This document shows positions 35,537 through 46,314 of a DNA stretch of 64,000 nt, piece by piece. The notes beneath the pieces were generated by a model. The model saw only the letters and a list, made by a program, of their open reading frames with translations, was not told where the DNA came from and did not search any database. The position numbers and the translations under genes were made by a program. Source of the stretch: Dickeya undicola (GTDB lineage Bacteria > Pseudomonadota > Gammaproteobacteria > Enterobacterales > Enterobacteriaceae); NCBI RefSeq assembly GCF_000784735.1, contig NZ_JSYG01000004.1, positions 434,001 to 498,000 on the forward strand, given 5' to 3'. The first letter of the stretch is position 1, and every line of letters starts with the position of its first letter.

Positions 35537-36406
35537 ATGGTTGCAAAAATTATTGATGGTAAAACGATTGCGCAGCAGGTAAAAGACGAAGTCGCCGTGC
35601 GCGTGAAACAACGACTGGCCGAAGGCAAACGCGCACCTGGGCTGGCGGTGGTGCTGGTGGGTGATAACCCTGCGTCACAAATTTATGTCGCCAGTAAACG
35701 CAAAGTCTGCGAGGAAGTCGGTTTTATTTCCCGTTCCTACGACCTGCCCGCTGCCACGACTGAACCAGAGTTGCTGGCGCTTATCGATAAACTGAACGCG
35801 GACACCACCATTGACGGCATTCTGGTGCAGTTACCGCTGCCTGCGGGGATAGACAATACCAAAGTCATCGAGCGTATCGCGCCAGACAAAGATGTCGACG
35901 GTTTCCACCCGTATAACGTTGGCCGACTGTGCCAACGCGCGCCGCTGTTGCGCTCTTGTACCCCACGCGGCATCGTTACACTGCTGGAGCGTTATGGCGT
36001 TAACATGTTTGGCCTTAACGCCGTGGTGGTGGGTGCATCCAATATCGTTGGTCGCCCGATGAGTATGGAGCTGCTGCTGGCAGGCTGTACCACCACGGTC
36101 ACCCACCGCTTCACTAAAGACCTGCGTCACCACGTCGAACATGCTGACCTGCTGGTCGTCGCCGTAGGTAAACCGGGTTTTATTCCAGGCGAGTGGATCA
36201 AACCGGGCGCTATCGTGATTGATGTCGGTATCAACCGGCTGGAAAGCGGCAAAGTGGTAGGCGATGTGAAGTTTGACGAAGCGGCAGAGCGCGCCGCCTA
36301 TATCACGCCAGTACCAGGCGGTGTAGGGCCGATGACGGTCGCAACACTGATTCAGAACACCTTGCAGGCTTGCGAGGAATACCACGATAACCCGGCACAG
36401 GCATAA
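35537..36406 (+). CDS. folD: Bifunctional methylenetetrahydrofolate dehydrogenase/cyclohydrolase FolD
   Basis: Cytosolic NADP enzyme that interconverts 5,10-methylene-, methenyl- and 10-formyl-tetrahydrofolate. 289 residues, like Escherichia coli FolD (288). Conserved blocks: [16 protein letters not shown] (catalytic Lys), [41 protein letters not shown] and [15 protein letters not shown]. The start [10 protein letters not shown] was chosen by homology; six extra codons upstream in the open frame are unlikely. Confidence 0.97.
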   Translation: MVAKIIDGKTIAQQVKDEVAVRVKQRLAEGKRAPGLAVVLVGDNPASQIYVASKRKVCEEVGFISRSYDLPAATTEPELLALIDKLNADTTIDGILVQLPLPAGIDNTKVIERIAPDKDVDGFHPYNVGRLCQRAPLLRSCTPRGIVTLLERYGVNMFGLNAVVVGASNIVGRPMSMELLLAGCTTTVTHRFTKDLRHHVEHADLLVVAVGKPGFIPGEWIKPGAIVIDVGINRLESGKVVGDVKFDEAAERAAYITPVPGGVGPMTVATLIQNTLQACEEYHDNPAQA

Positions 36407-36410
36407 TTTT

Positions 36411-36623
36411 ATGAACGTATTCCATCTGGATAAACACCCGCACGTGGAACTGTGCGACCTGCTGAAACTGCAAGGCTGGAGCGAAAGCGGTGCCGCCGCC
36501 AAGCAAGCCATTGCCGCCGGTGATGTCACCGTCGACGGCCAGACTGAAACCCGCAAGCGCTGCAAAATCGTCGCGGGTCAGGTGGTGAGTTTCAACGGTG
36601 AGTCAGTTACCGTTCAGGCGTGA
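36411..36623 (+). CDS. ybcJ: S4-domain RNA-binding protein YbcJ
   Basis: 70-residue protein with an S4-like fold, VELCDLLKLQGWSESGAAAK and ITAGDVTVDGQTETRKR-type pattern. Directly after folD (4 bp), as in Escherichia coli. Thought to bind RNA; precise role unknown. Confidence 0.92.
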   Translation: MNVFHLDKHPHVELCDLLKLQGWSESGAAAKQAIAAGDVTVDGQTETRKRCKIVAGQVVSFNGESVTVQA

Positions 36624-36689
36624 TACGCTGATTTTTGTAACGACTTCATATCGTCGCAACCCCATGTCGTAGCAGTCCAACGATGAAAC

Positions 36690-36715
36690 AAGGCCCGGAA
36701 AAACCGGGCCTTTTC
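36690..36715 (+). terminator. Rho-independent terminator after folD-ybcJ
   Basis: GGCCCGG-AAAAA-CCGGGCC followed by TTTT. Confidence 0.9.
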
Positions 36716-36744
36716 TATGGGAGCAACGTTGTCTGGCGAGACGC

Positions 36745-36798
36745 GATTATTTGCGACGCCAGGATTATTTGCGACGCCAGAATTATTTGCGACGCCAA
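36745..36798. repeat. 18-bp tandem repeat, three copies, at the cysS 3' end
   Basis: Units at 36745-36762 and 36763-36780 are identical (GATTATTTGCGACGCCAG); the third, 36781-36798, differs at two positions and contains the last codons and stop of cysS. The gene's terminal codons have thus been copied twice downstream without changing the protein. Confidence 0.9.
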
Positions 36799-38168
36799 AT
36801 AGTACCCTGCGGGCCGTCTTCCAGCACGATGCCCATTTCCGTCAGCCGGTTACGCGCCGCATCAGCCAGCGCCCAGTCTTTGGATTGACGGGCATCGTTG
36901 CGCTGCTTGATCAAGGCTTCGATTTCCTGCACTTCACCATCATCGGCCTGTGCACTGCTTTGCAGGAACAACTCCGGATCCTGTGTCAGCAATCCCAGAA
37001 CCCCCGCCAGTTTACGCAGCGCCGCCGCCAGGCCATTGGCCGCCACCGCGTCTTCCGTTTTCAGGCGGTTAACCTCGCGGGCCATGTCGAACAGCACCGA
37101 GTAGGCTTCCGGCGTATTAAAGTCATCGTCCATCGCTTCGCGGAAACGGCTTTCGAAGGCATCGCCCCCGGCAGCCTGCGCCGAGGTATCCGTACCGCGC
37201 AACGCAGTGTACAGACGCTCCAGTGAGGCACGTGCCTGCTTGAGGTTTTCCTCGGTGTAATTCAACTGGCTGCGATAGTGGCCGGAGATCAGGAAATAAC
37301 GGATGGTTTCGGCATCGTAGTGAGTCAGTACATCGCGCACGGTGAAGAAGTTATTCAGCGACTTGGACATTTTCTCCCGGTCTACCATCACCATGCCGGA
37401 GTGCATCCAGTAATTCACATAGTCGCCGCCATGCGCACAGGTGGACTGCGCAATTTCGTTCTCATGGTGCGGAAACATCAGGTCGGAACCGCCACCGTGA
37501 ATGTCAAAATGCTCGCCTAATTGCTTGCAGTTCATCGCTGAGCATTCGATATGCCAACCAGGGCGACCATTGCCCCACGGTGACGGCCAGCTCGGCTCGC
37601 CCGCTTTGGACATTTTCCACAGCACGAAATCCATCGGATTACGTTTCACTTCGGTGATTTCTACCCGTGCCCCGGCTTTCAGTTGATCCAGATCCTGACG
37701 GGATAACACACCGTAACCCGGTGCCGTATCTACCGAGAACATCACGTCGCCATTATCCGCCACGTAAGCGTGGCGACCGGCGATCAATTTTTCCACCAGC
37801 TCAATGATTTCGGTGATGTAATGTGTGGCACGCGGTTCTTCATCCGGGGACTGAATGTGCAGTGCATCAAAATCGGTGTGCATTTCACTGATCATACGAT
37901 CGGTGAGCTGCGTGATGGTTTCGCCGTTTTCCGTCGCACGTTTGATGATTTTGTCGTCAATATCGGTAATATTGCGCACATATTTTACGTCATACCCCAG
38001 GTAACGCAGATAGCGCGCTACCACGTCAAACGCCACAAAAGTACGCCCATGACCGATATGACACAGGTCGTAAACGGTTATCCCGCACACATACATGCCA
38101 ACCTTGCCAGCGTGAATGGGTTTGAATTCCTCTTTTTGACGACTCAGGGTATTAAAGATCTTTAGCAT
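36783..38168 (-). CDS. cysS: Cysteinyl-tRNA synthetase CysS
   Basis: Charges tRNA-Cys. 461 residues, as in Escherichia coli. HIGH-type motif as [17 protein letters not shown] intact in [13 protein letters not shown], zinc-site residues in [12 protein letters not shown] and [11 protein letters not shown], and [10 protein letters not shown]. The start [14 protein letters not shown] is set by homology; the frame is open farther upstream to 38366 but runs into a repeat element. Confidence 0.97.
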   Translation of the reverse strand: MLKIFNTLSRQKEEFKPIHAGKVGMYVCGITVYDLCHIGHGRTFVAFDVVARYLRYLGYDVKYVRNITDIDDKIIKRATENGETITQLTDRMISEMHTDFDALHIQSPDEEPRATHYITEIIELVEKLIAGRHAYVADNGDVMFSVDTAPGYGVLSRQDLDQLKAGARVEITEVKRNPMDFVLWKMSKAGEPSWPSPWGNGRPGWHIECSAMNCKQLGEHFDIHGGGSDLMFPHHENEIAQSTCAHGGDYVNYWMHSGMVMVDREKMSKSLNNFFTVRDVLTHYDAETIRYFLISGHYRSQLNYTEENLKQARASLERLYTALRGTDTSAQAAGGDAFESRFREAMDDDFNTPEAYSVLFDMAREVNRLKTEDAVAANGLAAALRKLAGVLGLLTQDPELFLQSSAQADDGEVQEIEALIKQRNDARQSKDWALADAARNRLTEMGIVLEDGPQGTIWRRK

Positions 38169-38254
38169 CAGGGCATTCCATGGTGTTCGCAGGAGATGTG
38201 CATCGTTGCCTGCAGTACGCGTAATAAAGTCGGTTTTTATCCGGTTTTCGGACG

Positions 38255-38404
38255 TAGAGCCTATCTCAATAGGCGTCACTGGCGCAGCCAGTTTGGACTC
38301 GGACAGCGCGGAGAAACCGGAGCGTACACGTAGTACGTGAGGATTTCGAGCACTGCCCAGGGCCAAAGTGGCAAGTAAAATAGCCTAATTGGGATAGGCT
38401 TTTA
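38255..38404. repeat. 150-bp element with terminal inverted repeats (family B)
   Basis: Left end TAGAGCCTATCTCAATAGGC, right end GCCTAATTGGGATAGGCTTTTA, which are imperfect inverted copies of each other. The interior contains CGTACACGTAGTACG. No gene. The left end is shared with the palindrome at 13965-14000. Compatible with a small non-autonomous (MITE-like) element. Confidence 0.7.
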
Positions 38405-38502
38405 GCTGCGTATTGAAACCTGAACCCTGCCCTATTGCAAGCGGGTGCGCCTAATATTCAGTATCCCCTGCGGTTTCACGTTCCGTGCGCCCTGTAAACG
38501 CA

Positions 38503-38528
38503 CAAACCCGGCGATATCGCCGGGTTTG
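38503..38528 (-). terminator. Terminator-like palindrome after the DoxX gene
   Basis: Fully palindromic: an 11-bp stem CAAACCCGGCG/CGCCGGGTTTG around ATAT. The T-run is short (GGGTTTG). Lies 47 bp past the stop of the leftward DoxX gene. Confidence 0.65.
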
Positions 38529-38574
38529 CATGGCCGCCGTCGCAGCCGGATAAATCCGTTACCGTTGATTAAGC

Positions 38575-38997
38575 TTAGCGCCAGCGCGGGTTGCTCATCA
38601 CGGAATATTTACCGCTGCCCAACAACGCAATCACAATACCGGCAAAGAAGTAGACGGCTACACCCTCAACTCCCCATGCACCGGTTTTATCAAGGGTGAA
38701 AATCGCTTCTGGATGCGCCAGCGAAAACGCCACGATCATAGTGAAGGAAAAGGCCAGCGCGGCAGGACGAGTCAGAATGCCCAGGATCATCAGCACAGGT
38801 GTAATCACCTCACCGACAAACACACCATAAGCGATAAAACCAGGCAGGCCGTGCGCCGCCAGCATTCCCTGAATAGCACCAACACCCGCAATGAGCTTAT
38901 GAACACCGTGGAATAGCATCAGAATACTGAATGACAGTCGCAAAACCAGCTTGCCGCAATCCGGTTTGTCTAACAGCTGATTAATCCGGTCCAACAT
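38575..38997 (-). CDS. DoxX family membrane protein
   Basis: 140-residue integral membrane protein with four hydrophobic helices; LVLRLSFSILMLFHGVHKL near residue 18 and PGFIAYGVFVGEVITPVLMI are typical of the DoxX family. Function not established for this subgroup. AGGTAGG lies upstream of the start. Monocistronic. Confidence 0.85.
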   Translation of the reverse strand: MLDRINQLLDKPDCGKLVLRLSFSILMLFHGVHKLIAGVGAIQGMLAAHGLPGFIAYGVFVGEVITPVLMILGILTRPAALAFSFTMIVAFSLAHPEAIFTLDKTGAWGVEGVAVYFFAGIVIALLGSGKYSVMSNPRWR

Positions 38998-39335
38998 AAT
39001 TTACCTACCTGTATGATTATTGAGTGAGCAACGTGTTAACGAGAGTGACTATCAACTGCAACAAGGATAAGTTTAGAAAGTAAAAAAACATATCAAAATG
39101 AAACCAGTTTTTGATTTAGCGCAACAAAAATATATTTCAAATAAACTCAATTAAATATCAATATTTAGTGATTTTATTTGAATGAAATTCCATGCTCGTT
39201 TTTACATTTCTCCGCCAGCCTCGCCGCTGTGCTGACTCAGCCATTCACTTATGTTATAAGAGCGCTCTTGGCGGCTTGGCGCCTCGGTGAATATCTCTCA
39301 TCATTCTGTGTACTATGGCTAAGTAAGGTTCATCT
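38998..39335. other. DoxX / ppiB divergent intergenic region
   Basis: 338 bp, AT-rich in its left two thirds, no gene seen. Holds the divergent promoters; GCGCTC-palindromic AAGAGCGCTCTTGG lies near 39259-39272. Confidence 0.35.
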
Positions 39336-39830
39336 ATGATTACGTTTCATACCAACCACGGCGATATCGTCATCAATACTTTCCCGGAAAAGGCACCGGT
39401 TACCGTGGAAAACTTCCTGAACTACTGCCGCAGCGGTTTTTACGATAACACCATCTTTCACCGTGTGATCAACGGCTTCATGATCCAGGGCGGTGGCTTC
39501 GAACCCGGCATGAACCAGAAAAACACCAACGCGCCGATCAAGAACGAAGCGAACAACGGTCTGGGCAACAACCGTGGCACGCTAGCCATGGCTCGCACCA
39601 ATGACCCGCATTCAGCGACCGCCCAGTTCTTCATCAACGTGGTGGACAACGACTTCCTGAACTTCAAGTCTGAAAGCGTAAACGGCTGGGGTTACTGTGT
39701 ATTCGCTGAAGTAGCGGAAGGCATGGACGTGGTTGACAAAATCAAAGCCGTCTCCACTGGCCGCAGCGGTATGCATCAGGATGTACCGAAAGAAGACGTG
39801 ATCGTCACCAGCGTAACCGTCAGCGAGTAA
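39336..39830 (+). CDS. ppiB: Cytoplasmic peptidyl-prolyl cis-trans isomerase B (cyclophilin)
   Basis: 164-residue cyclophilin. [38 protein letters not shown] and [17 protein letters not shown] carry the catalytic Arg and the substrate pocket. No signal peptide, so cytoplasmic PpiB rather than periplasmic PpiA. Ten bp before lpxH, as in Escherichia coli. Confidence 0.96.
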   Translation: MITFHTNHGDIVINTFPEKAPVTVENFLNYCRSGFYDNTIFHRVINGFMIQGGGFEPGMNQKNTNAPIKNEANNGLGNNRGTLAMARTNDPHSATAQFFINVVDNDFLNFKSESVNGWGYCVFAEVAEGMDVVDKIKAVSTGRSGMHQDVPKEDVIVTSVTVSE

Positions 39831-39840
39831 CGCCTGCTGC

Positions 39841-40563
39841 ATGACCACGCTGTTTATTAGCGATCTGCATCTGAGCGAACAGGAACCGGCGATCACCGCC
39901 GGTTTTCTGCGTTTTCTGCATGAAGAGGCACCCGGTGCCGACGCGCTCTACATCCTCGGCGATTTGTTCGATGCCTGGATTGGTGACGACGACCCGGCCC
40001 CACTGCACACTACGGTGGCGAAGGCGTTAAAGACGCTGGCCGATACCGGCGTACCCTGCTATTTCGCCCACGGCAACCGCGACTTTCTGCTCGGTGCGCG
40101 CTTCGCTCGCCAGAGCGGTCTGCAGTTGCTCGCCACGGAAACGGTGCTTGACCTCTATGGCCGTCGCACGTTGCTGCTACACGGCGATACTCTGTGCACC
40201 GACGATCACGCCTACCAGAACTTCCGCCGCAAGGTGCATAATCCGCTCATCCAGCGGCTTTTCCTGTGGCTGCCGTTGTTCCTGCGACTGCGTATCGCCG
40301 CCCGTATGCGTGCCGCCAGCCAGCAGGCCAACCAGCACAAATCCATGACCATTATGGACGTCAACGCTGATGAAGTGATGGCCCGCTTGCGGCACTATCA
40401 AGCCACACTGATGATCCACGGTCATACCCATCGCCCGGCAATACATGCTATCGAACACGCTGATGTTCACGCTGAACGCGCGGTACTGGGTGCCTGGCAT
40501 CAGGAAGGGTCAATGCTGCGGGTGACCGCAGACGACGTCCGTCTGATTGCCTTTCCATTGTAA
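39841..40563 (+). CDS. lpxH: UDP-2,3-diacylglucosamine diphosphatase LpxH
   Basis: Lipid A biosynthesis: hydrolyses UDP-2,3-diacylglucosamine to lipid X at the inner face of the membrane. 240 residues. Metallophosphoesterase motifs in order: [44 protein letters not shown] and [10 protein letters not shown]. Follows ppiB by 10 bp. Confidence 0.96.
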   Translation: MTTLFISDLHLSEQEPAITAGFLRFLHEEAPGADALYILGDLFDAWIGDDDPAPLHTTVAKALKTLADTGVPCYFAHGNRDFLLGARFARQSGLQLLATETVLDLYGRRTLLLHGDTLCTDDHAYQNFRRKVHNPLIQRLFLWLPLFLRLRIAARMRAASQQANQHKSMTIMDVNADEVMARLRHYQATLMIHGHTHRPAIHAIEHADVHAERAVLGAWHQEGSMLRVTADDVRLIAFPL

Positions 40564-40610
40564 CGCGACGTTTACACTGATTTTCTCCGTTAACGGCCCA
40601 TTTCATCGCC

Positions 40611-40626
40611 ACGCAACCGTTTTCCT
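40611..40626. promoter_or_regulatory. PurR box upstream of purEK
   Basis: ACGCAACCGTTTTCCT differs from the PurR consensus ACGCAAACGTTTNCNT at one position only. 160 bp before purE, with a -10-like TATGCT about 20 bp downstream. Indicates purine repression. Confidence 0.85.
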
Positions 40627-40785
40627 CCCTTCTGGCTCATGGTATGCTCTACGCCCTCGCGACCTGTAGCCCCCACTTCAGGTCGCCGTTGCGCCACGCA
40701 ATGACCGCATCATGCACGATTACTGTCATACTCGATCATCGACATGAATCACCACCGTCATGCAAACCACAGGAGCATTACAGGC

Positions 40786-41295
40786 ATGTCATCCAACGCT
40801 GCCCCGGCGAAAATCGCTATTGTCATGGGTTCAAAGAGTGACTGGGCCACCATGCAGTTTGCTGCAGAGATCCTCACCACGCTGAACTTGCCCTATCACG
40901 TTGAAGTTGTCTCCGCACACCGCACGCCAGACAAACTGTTCAGCTTCGCCGAACAGGCAGACCAAAATGGCTTTGACGTTATTATTGCTGGTGCAGGCGG
41001 CGCCGCTCACCTGCCGGGTATGCTGGCGGCCAAAACGCTGGTGCCAGTGCTGGGTGTTCCGGTGCAGAGCGCCGCGTTAAGCGGTGTCGACAGCCTCTAT
41101 TCGATTGTGCAGATGCCGCGCGGTATTCCTGTCGGTACACTGGCCATCGGCAAAGCCGGTGCCGCGAACGCCGCCTTGCTGGCCGCACAGATTCTGGCGC
41201 GTCACGACAGCGCGCTGGCGTCTCGTCTGGCCGCCTGGCGTCAGGCACAAACTGACGAGGTGTTGAACCACCCAGACCCGCGGGAGGATGCATGA
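40786..41295 (+). CDS. purE: N5-carboxyaminoimidazole ribonucleotide mutase PurE
   Basis: Purine synthesis: converts N5-CAIR to CAIR. 169 residues, octameric class I Pur[13 protein letters not shown] (phosphate site), [11 protein letters not shown] with the catalytic His, [17 protein letters not shown] and [25 protein letters not shown] lies upstream; the stop overlaps purK as ATGA. Confidence 0.97.
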   Translation: MSSNAAPAKIAIVMGSKSDWATMQFAAEILTTLNLPYHVEVVSAHRTPDKLFSFAEQADQNGFDVIIAGAGGAAHLPGMLAAKTLVPVLGVPVQSAALSGVDSLYSIVQMPRGIPVGTLAIGKAGAANAALLAAQILARHDSALASRLAAWRQAQTDEVLNHPDPREDA

Positions 41296-42362
41296 AACCG
41301 GTTTGCGTACTGGGTAACGGTCAACTGGGCCGTATGCTGCGTCAGGCTGGCGAGCCGCTGGGTATCGCCGTTTATCCGGTCGGGTTGGATGCCGAGCCGG
41401 AATCGGTGCCGGTACAACACAGCGTCATCACCGCTGAAATTGAACGTTGGCCGGAAACGGCGCTGACCCGCCAGTTAGCGCAGCACCCGGCGTTCGTCAA
41501 CCGTGATATTTTTCCGCGTCTGGCCGATCGCTACACCCAAAAACAGCTGCTGGACGAACTGAATCTGGCCACCGCCCCCTGGCAGTTGCTGGCCTCGGTA
41601 CAAGAGTGGCCGTCGGTATTCGCAACGCTGGGCGAACTGGCGATCGTTAAACGCCGTGTTGGTGGCTATGACGGCCGAGGTCAATGGCGTATTCGTCCCG
41701 GCGAAGCGCATAGCCTACCTGCCGACTGCTACGGCGAATGCATCGTCGAACAGGGTATCGCGTTTTCCGGCGAAGTTTCGCTGGTCGGCGCGCGCAGCGC
41801 CACAGGTGATTGCGTATTCTACCCGCTGACCCGCAACCTGCATGAAGACGGTATCCTGCGCGCCAGCGTGGCACTGCCGCAACCACAGCCGCACCTGCAA
41901 CAGCAGGCGGAGCAGATGCTGTCGGCCATTATGCACCGTCTCGGCTACGTGGGCGTCATGGCGATGGAATGTTTCGTGGTGGACGATCACCTGCTGATCA
42001 ACGAACTGGCGCCACGGGTGCACAACAGCGGCCACTGGACGCAAAACGGTGCCACCATCAGTCAGTTCGAACTGCACTTGCGGGCGATTCTTGGCCTGCC
42101 GTTGCCGAGCCCGGTTGTTGCCAGCCCCTCCGTGATGGTCAACCTGATCGGCACCGACGTGAATATCGATTGGCTGACGTTGCCATTGGTGCACCTGCAC
42201 TGGTATGAGAAAGAGGTACGCCCAGGCCGCAAGGTGGGTCACCTGAATCTCAATCACCCGGATGCAGCACAACTGGGCCAGACGCTGAGCGCACTGGCAC
42301 CGTTGTTGCCGGGTGCCTATCAGTCCGGGCTGGTCTGGGCCCAGCAGCAACTGGACTGCTGA
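41292..42362 (+). CDS. purK: 5-(carboxyamino)imidazole ribonucleotide synthase PurK
   Basis: ATP-grasp enzyme that makes N5-CAIR from AIR, bicarbonate and ATP, feeding PurE. 356 residues. [15 protein letters not shown] at the start, [35 protein letters not shown] and [19 protein letters not shown] are family signatures. Translationally coupled to purE. Confidence 0.97.
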   Translation: MKPVCVLGNGQLGRMLRQAGEPLGIAVYPVGLDAEPESVPVQHSVITAEIERWPETALTRQLAQHPAFVNRDIFPRLADRYTQKQLLDELNLATAPWQLLASVQEWPSVFATLGELAIVKRRVGGYDGRGQWRIRPGEAHSLPADCYGECIVEQGIAFSGEVSLVGARSATGDCVFYPLTRNLHEDGILRASVALPQPQPHLQQQAEQMLSAIMHRLGYVGVMAMECFVVDDHLLINELAPRVHNSGHWTQNGATISQFELHLRAILGLPLPSPVVASPSVMVNLIGTDVNIDWLTLPLVHLHWYEKEVRPGRKVGHLNLNHPDAAQLGQTLSALAPLLPGAYQSGLVWAQQQLDC

Positions 42363-42831
42363 GTCATTTAATGATACTGGCGAGCCGACAGCGGTTCGTC
42401 AGTACCTAACGCTATATTTTTACGTGACATTATGATGATTGGGTTTATTATTTCCTCAGTTTCCACAATAAATATCTTTTTCTGGTTATTTATTTCATCC
42501 ATCGATATTTCTCGTGAAACATATTTCCGCTCCGTTAGCCTCTTAATTAGCCACATTAACGCATCAAAAAAGATACCGCTAAAAATAAACATTTTAACGC
42601 ATCAATCCTGATATTTTATTTTTAATTAATTGGGGTTAAAATAATTGACCTCAATTCATTTATGTGATCGCCTCACTATTATTCCCCAACAGTCAGGATA
42701 TAGAATGCAGCCACAAAAAAGATTACCCCGATTCACATGATGTCTCGTGTGACACCTGCGAATTATCTCTGTATTGGCCTGCCGCCGGTACGGTATTTTT
42801 TATACTCTGTGTTCACCAAGGAGAAACACGC
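42363..42831. other. purK-sdaC intergenic region
   Basis: 469 bp, distinctly AT-rich from 42400 to 42700. A leftward frame at 42368-42592 (74 codons, starting FIFSGIFFDALMWLIKRL) has a ribosome site only at poor spacing and no recognised family, so I do not call it a gene with any weight. The right half must carry the sdaC promoter; AAGGAG sits directly before sdaC. Confidence 0.35.
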
Positions 42832-44115
42832 ATGAGCACAATTCAAGACAGCAGTCAGGTACTGGAGCAAGCTTCAGGCTGGCGCAAAAGTGATACCGTC
42901 TGGATGTTGGGCCTGTATGGCACGGCAATCGGGGCGGGCGTGCTGTTTTTGCCCATCAATGCCGGTATTGGCGGATTGATTCCGTTGATTATCATGGCAA
43001 TTATTGCTTTTCCAATGACGTATTATTCTCACCGCGCATTATGCCGTTTTGTCTTATCCGGTAAAAAAGGTGGTGAAGATATTACTGAAGTAGTAGAAGA
43101 ACACTTCGGTACAGGTGCGGGAAAATTAATCACCCTGCTTTATTTTTTCGCTATTTACCCGATCCTTCTGGTTTATAGTGTTGCCATTACCAATACTGTT
43201 GACAGTTTCATTACTCATCAGTTGCATTTACCGTCACCACCGCGAGCCATTCTGTCTCTGATATTGATTCTGGGGCTGATGTTTATTGTCCGCTTTGGCG
43301 AAGCCATGATCGTGAAAGCCATGAGTGTGTTGGTTTATCCGTTCGTAGCCGTATTAATGATGCTGGCGCTGTATTTAGTTCCTCACTGGAATACCAACGT
43401 CTTCCACAATATTTCTCTGACCAACAGCACCACCGGTAATGGCTTGCTGGCAACGTTATGGCTGGCGATTCCGGTCATGGTGTTCTCCTTCAACCATTCG
43501 CCGATTATTTCGTCTTTCGCGGTCGCCAAACGCCGTGAATATGGCGACAACGCCGAGAAAAAATGCTCCCGCATTCTGGCCTGTAGCCACATCATGATGG
43601 TGCTGACCGTAATGTTCTTCGTGTTCAGTTGCGTACTGGCGCTCTCCCCATCAGACCTGATGGAAGCCAAGGCGCAGAACATTTCGATTCTGTCCTACCT
43701 GGCTAACCACTTTAACAACCCGGTTATGGGTTACCTGGCACCGGTTATCGCCACTATCGCTATCTCCAAGTCGTTCCTGGGTCACTATCTGGGTGCTGGC
43801 GAAGGCCTTAACGGCATGATGGTGAAAATGCTGCGCAGCCGCGGTAAAACCGTCTCAACCGCCAAGTTGAACCGCATCACCGCCTTGTTCATGCTGGTCA
43901 CCACCTGGCTGGTCGCCACCCTGAACCCGAGCATTCTGGGTATGATTGAAACGATGGGTGGCCCGGTTATCGCCTGCCTGCTGTTCCTGATGCCGATGTA
44001 CGCTATCCGTAAAGTGCCAGCTATGCGTCAGTACAGCGGTGCGTTGAGTAATGTGTTTGTCACCCTGCTGGGTCTGATCGCCATCACCGCCATCGTCTAC
44101 ACCCTGTTCGAGTAA
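42832..44115 (+). CDS. sdaC: Serine/H+ symporter SdaC (HAAAP family)
   Basis: 427-residue inner-membrane transporter with about eleven hydrophobic segments that imports serine. [20 protein letters not shown] near residue 24 is the family start; [20 protein letters not shown] is also typical of SdaC. The start at 42832 has AAGGAG upstream; the frame upstream of it is leader sequence. Precedes the serine dehydratase gene by 62 bp. Confidence 0.95.
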   Translation: MSTIQDSSQVLEQASGWRKSDTVWMLGLYGTAIGAGVLFLPINAGIGGLIPLIIMAIIAFPMTYYSHRALCRFVLSGKKGGEDITEVVEEHFGTGAGKLITLLYFFAIYPILLVYSVAITNTVDSFITHQLHLPSPPRAILSLILILGLMFIVRFGEAMIVKAMSVLVYPFVAVLMMLALYLVPHWNTNVFHNISLTNSTTGNGLLATLWLAIPVMVFSFNHSPIISSFAVAKRREYGDNAEKKCSRILACSHIMMVLTVMFFVFSCVLALSPSDLMEAKAQNISILSYLANHFNNPVMGYLAPVIATIAISKSFLGHYLGAGEGLNGMMVKMLRSRGKTVSTAKLNRITALFMLVTTWLVATLNPSILGMIETMGGPVIACLLFLMPMYAIRKVPAMRQYSGALSNVFVTLLGLIAITAIVYTLFE

Positions 44116-44177
44116 TACCTCTGTCCCCTCCCGACGCAGGCGGCCCGGCTGCCTGCGTCAGCTGAAAGGAACCCCCT

Positions 44178-45548
44178 ATGGTCAGCGTATTTGATATTTT
44201 CAAAATTGGTATCGGCCCTTCCAGTTCGCATACCGTTGGCCCGATGAAAGCTGGCAACATGTTCACCGACTCACTGGTCAGCCTGTCCCTGATTTCATCG
44301 GTTGATGCCATTGTCGTCGATGTTTACGGCTCACTGGCCCTCACCGGCAAGGGCCACCATACCGACATCGCCATCATTATGGGACTGGCGGGCAACCTGC
44401 CGGACAGCGTAGATATCGACGCCATCCCAGCGTTTATTCAGCAGGTGCAGCATACCGGCCGTCTGCCATTGATCAACGGGCGCTATGACGTCAGCTTCCC
44501 GCTGGACAGCGCATTGCGCTTTCAGCCGGAGAACCTGCCGCTGCATGAAAACGGCATGACGATCCGCGCGCTCGACGCCAGCCAGAAGGTGCTGTACAGC
44601 AAAACCTACTACTCCATCGGCGGCGGTTTCGTGGTCGATCAGGAACATTTCGGTCAGCCGATGACACAGGAAGAGCGCGCGCCCTGGCCGTTCTATTCCG
44701 CCCGGCAATTGCTGCAACACTGCCACGACAACTGCCTGTCACTGTCGGCGGTGGTGATGAAAAACGAGATCGCCATGCACGGCCGTGACGCACTGGAAGC
44801 CTACTTCGCCAGCGTCTGGCAAACGATGCAGAACGCCATTCATCGCGGCATGAACACCGAAGGTGTCTTGCCCGGCCCGCTGCGAGTGCCGCGTCGCGCC
44901 TCGGCACTGCACCGCCTGTTGTTCACCAACGGTCGTTTCTCCAACGACCCGATGGATGCGATGGATTGGGTAAACATGTTCGCCATGGCGGTATCGGAAG
45001 AAAACGCCGCTGGTGGCCGGGTGGTGACGGCTCCCACCAACGGCGCGTGCGGTATTATCCCCGCCGTACTGGCGTACTATGACCGTTTCATCCAGCCGGT
45101 AACGCCGGATACCTGTCTGCGCTATTTTCTGGCGGCGGGTGCCATCGGCATTCTGTTCAAAATGAACGCCTCAATTTCCGGAGCGGAAGTGGGCTGTCAG
45201 GGCGAAGTGGGCGTAGCCTGCTCAATGGCAGCGGCTGGCCTGGCGGAACTGCTGGGTGCTAACCCGGAACAGGTATGCATCGCTGCGGAGATCGGTATGG
45301 AACACAATCTGGGGCTGACCTGCGACCCGGTGGCCGGTCAGGTTCAGGTGCCATGCATCGAACGCAACGCCATTGCGTCCGTCAAGGCCATCAACGCCGC
45401 ACGCATGGCTATCCGCCGTGCCAGTGAACCTCGTGTCTCACTGGATAAAGTGATTGAAACCATGTACGAAACCGGTAAAGACATGAACGCCAAATACCGC
45501 GAAACCTCGCGTGGTGGTCTGGCAATCAAAGTGGTGCAGTGCGAATAA
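44178..45548 (+). CDS. sdaB: L-serine dehydratase, iron-sulfur type (SdaA/SdaB family)
   Basis: Deaminates L-serine to pyruvate and ammonia using a 4Fe-4S cluster. 456 residues. [20 protein letters not shown] at the start, [38 protein letters not shown] and [18 protein letters not shown] (cluster cysteines). The pairing with sdaC suggests sdaB. A strong terminator follows. Confidence 0.95.
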   Translation: MVSVFDIFKIGIGPSSSHTVGPMKAGNMFTDSLVSLSLISSVDAIVVDVYGSLALTGKGHHTDIAIIMGLAGNLPDSVDIDAIPAFIQQVQHTGRLPLINGRYDVSFPLDSALRFQPENLPLHENGMTIRALDASQKVLYSKTYYSIGGGFVVDQEHFGQPMTQEERAPWPFYSARQLLQHCHDNCLSLSAVVMKNEIAMHGRDALEAYFASVWQTMQNAIHRGMNTEGVLPGPLRVPRRASALHRLLFTNGRFSNDPMDAMDWVNMFAMAVSEENAAGGRVVTAPTNGACGIIPAVLAYYDRFIQPVTPDTCLRYFLAAGAIGILFKMNASISGAEVGCQGEVGVACSMAAAGLAELLGANPEQVCIAAEIGMEHNLGLTCDPVAGQVQVPCIERNAIASVKAINAARMAIRRASEPRVSLDKVIETMYETGKDMNAKYRETSRGGLAIKVVQCE

Positions 45549-45579
45549 GCGTTCATCACAGGCAGTTAAAACAGACTCA

Positions 45580-45607
45580 CGCGCCGGGCTCATGCCCGGC
45601 GTTTTTT
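45580..45607 (+). terminator. Rho-independent terminator after sdaC-sdaB
   Basis: CGCCGGGC-TCAT-GCCCGGCG followed by six T. It touches the stop of the convergent XRE gene. Confidence 0.93.
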
Positions 45608-46047
45608 CAGGAAGGTTTTTTTTCGCTATCCGGCCAGGACCAGATCAGGTTGTTTTCAGCGGCGGAAACATACCAGTCAAGCGCGCTGGCGACCGGTTTA
45701 GGCATCGACTCCGGCGCAGCAACAGGTGCAGCGGCATCGGTGTTTTTCTTGCGAATGCGCAACGGCGCACGCGTTTGCCCGCCATTCAGGCGCGCATTGA
45801 AATTCTCGACTTCAGTATCAAACAGCACGCCTTCCAGCTGATGTAAGCGGTTCAACCCGCGCAAAATCGCCAGCAGGCTGCTCAAGGTGATCGACTCGCC
45901 CATTTCCGCCCGCTTGATGGTGGCGATGCCAAGCCCGGCCCGCTCGGCCAGATCCACCTGCGACAACCGCTGCTGAATACGGGCGTCTTTTATGCGCCGA
46001 CAAAGCTCGGTGATGATGTCACCTTCGCTCATGGTGCTGAATCTCAT
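45607..46047 (-). CDS. XRE-family transcriptional regulator
   Basis: 146 residues. Helix-turn-helix at about 22-60 (ARIQQRLSQVDLAERAGLGIATIKRAEMG) cut here into LSQVDLAERAGLGIATIKR as the core; then SITLSSLLAILRGLNRLHQL. The C-terminal half is proline/alanine-rich and ends WYVSAAENNLIWSWPDSE. Target unknown. ATG at 46032 is an alternative start. Convergent with sdaB. Confidence 0.85.
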   Translation of the reverse strand: MRFSTMSEGDIITELCRRIKDARIQQRLSQVDLAERAGLGIATIKRAEMGESITLSSLLAILRGLNRLHQLEGVLFDTEVENFNARLNGGQTRAPLRIRKKNTDAAAPVAAPESMPKPVASALDWYVSAAENNLIWSWPDSEKKPS

Positions 46048-46274
46048 AATGCCTACCGTTCATACGCGTGAATAAAACCCGTTGTTATTTTATCACCACC
46101 GGGTTCGATCACACGGATAATTAATGACGCGTATCAATTATTTTGATCCAACACATAAAATATCGCTTAACGCGTCTTCTCAACTTGTTCAGGTACGCTA
46201 TTTCTTTGCAATTAATTAAAACTTTAGAAACAAGTTCGTCTTCAAAACGTCATGGTTTGAAACTGTCACCGCTT

Positions 46275-46304
46275 AAAAAAACAGGCAGCGCACGTGCTGC
46301 CTGT
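46275..46304 (-). terminator. Terminator of the first secreted paralogue
   Basis: ACAGGCAGC/GCTGCCTGT, 6-nt loop; on the minus strand followed by seven T. The same stem arms recur after the second paralogue (47261-47284). Confidence 0.9.
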
Positions 46305-46314
46305 TGTATGACAC

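Noticed and set aside
42368-42592. 74-codon leftward ORF between purK and sdaC
   Set aside because: AT-rich stretch, poorly spaced ribosome site and no recognisable domain; not strong enough to call a gene.
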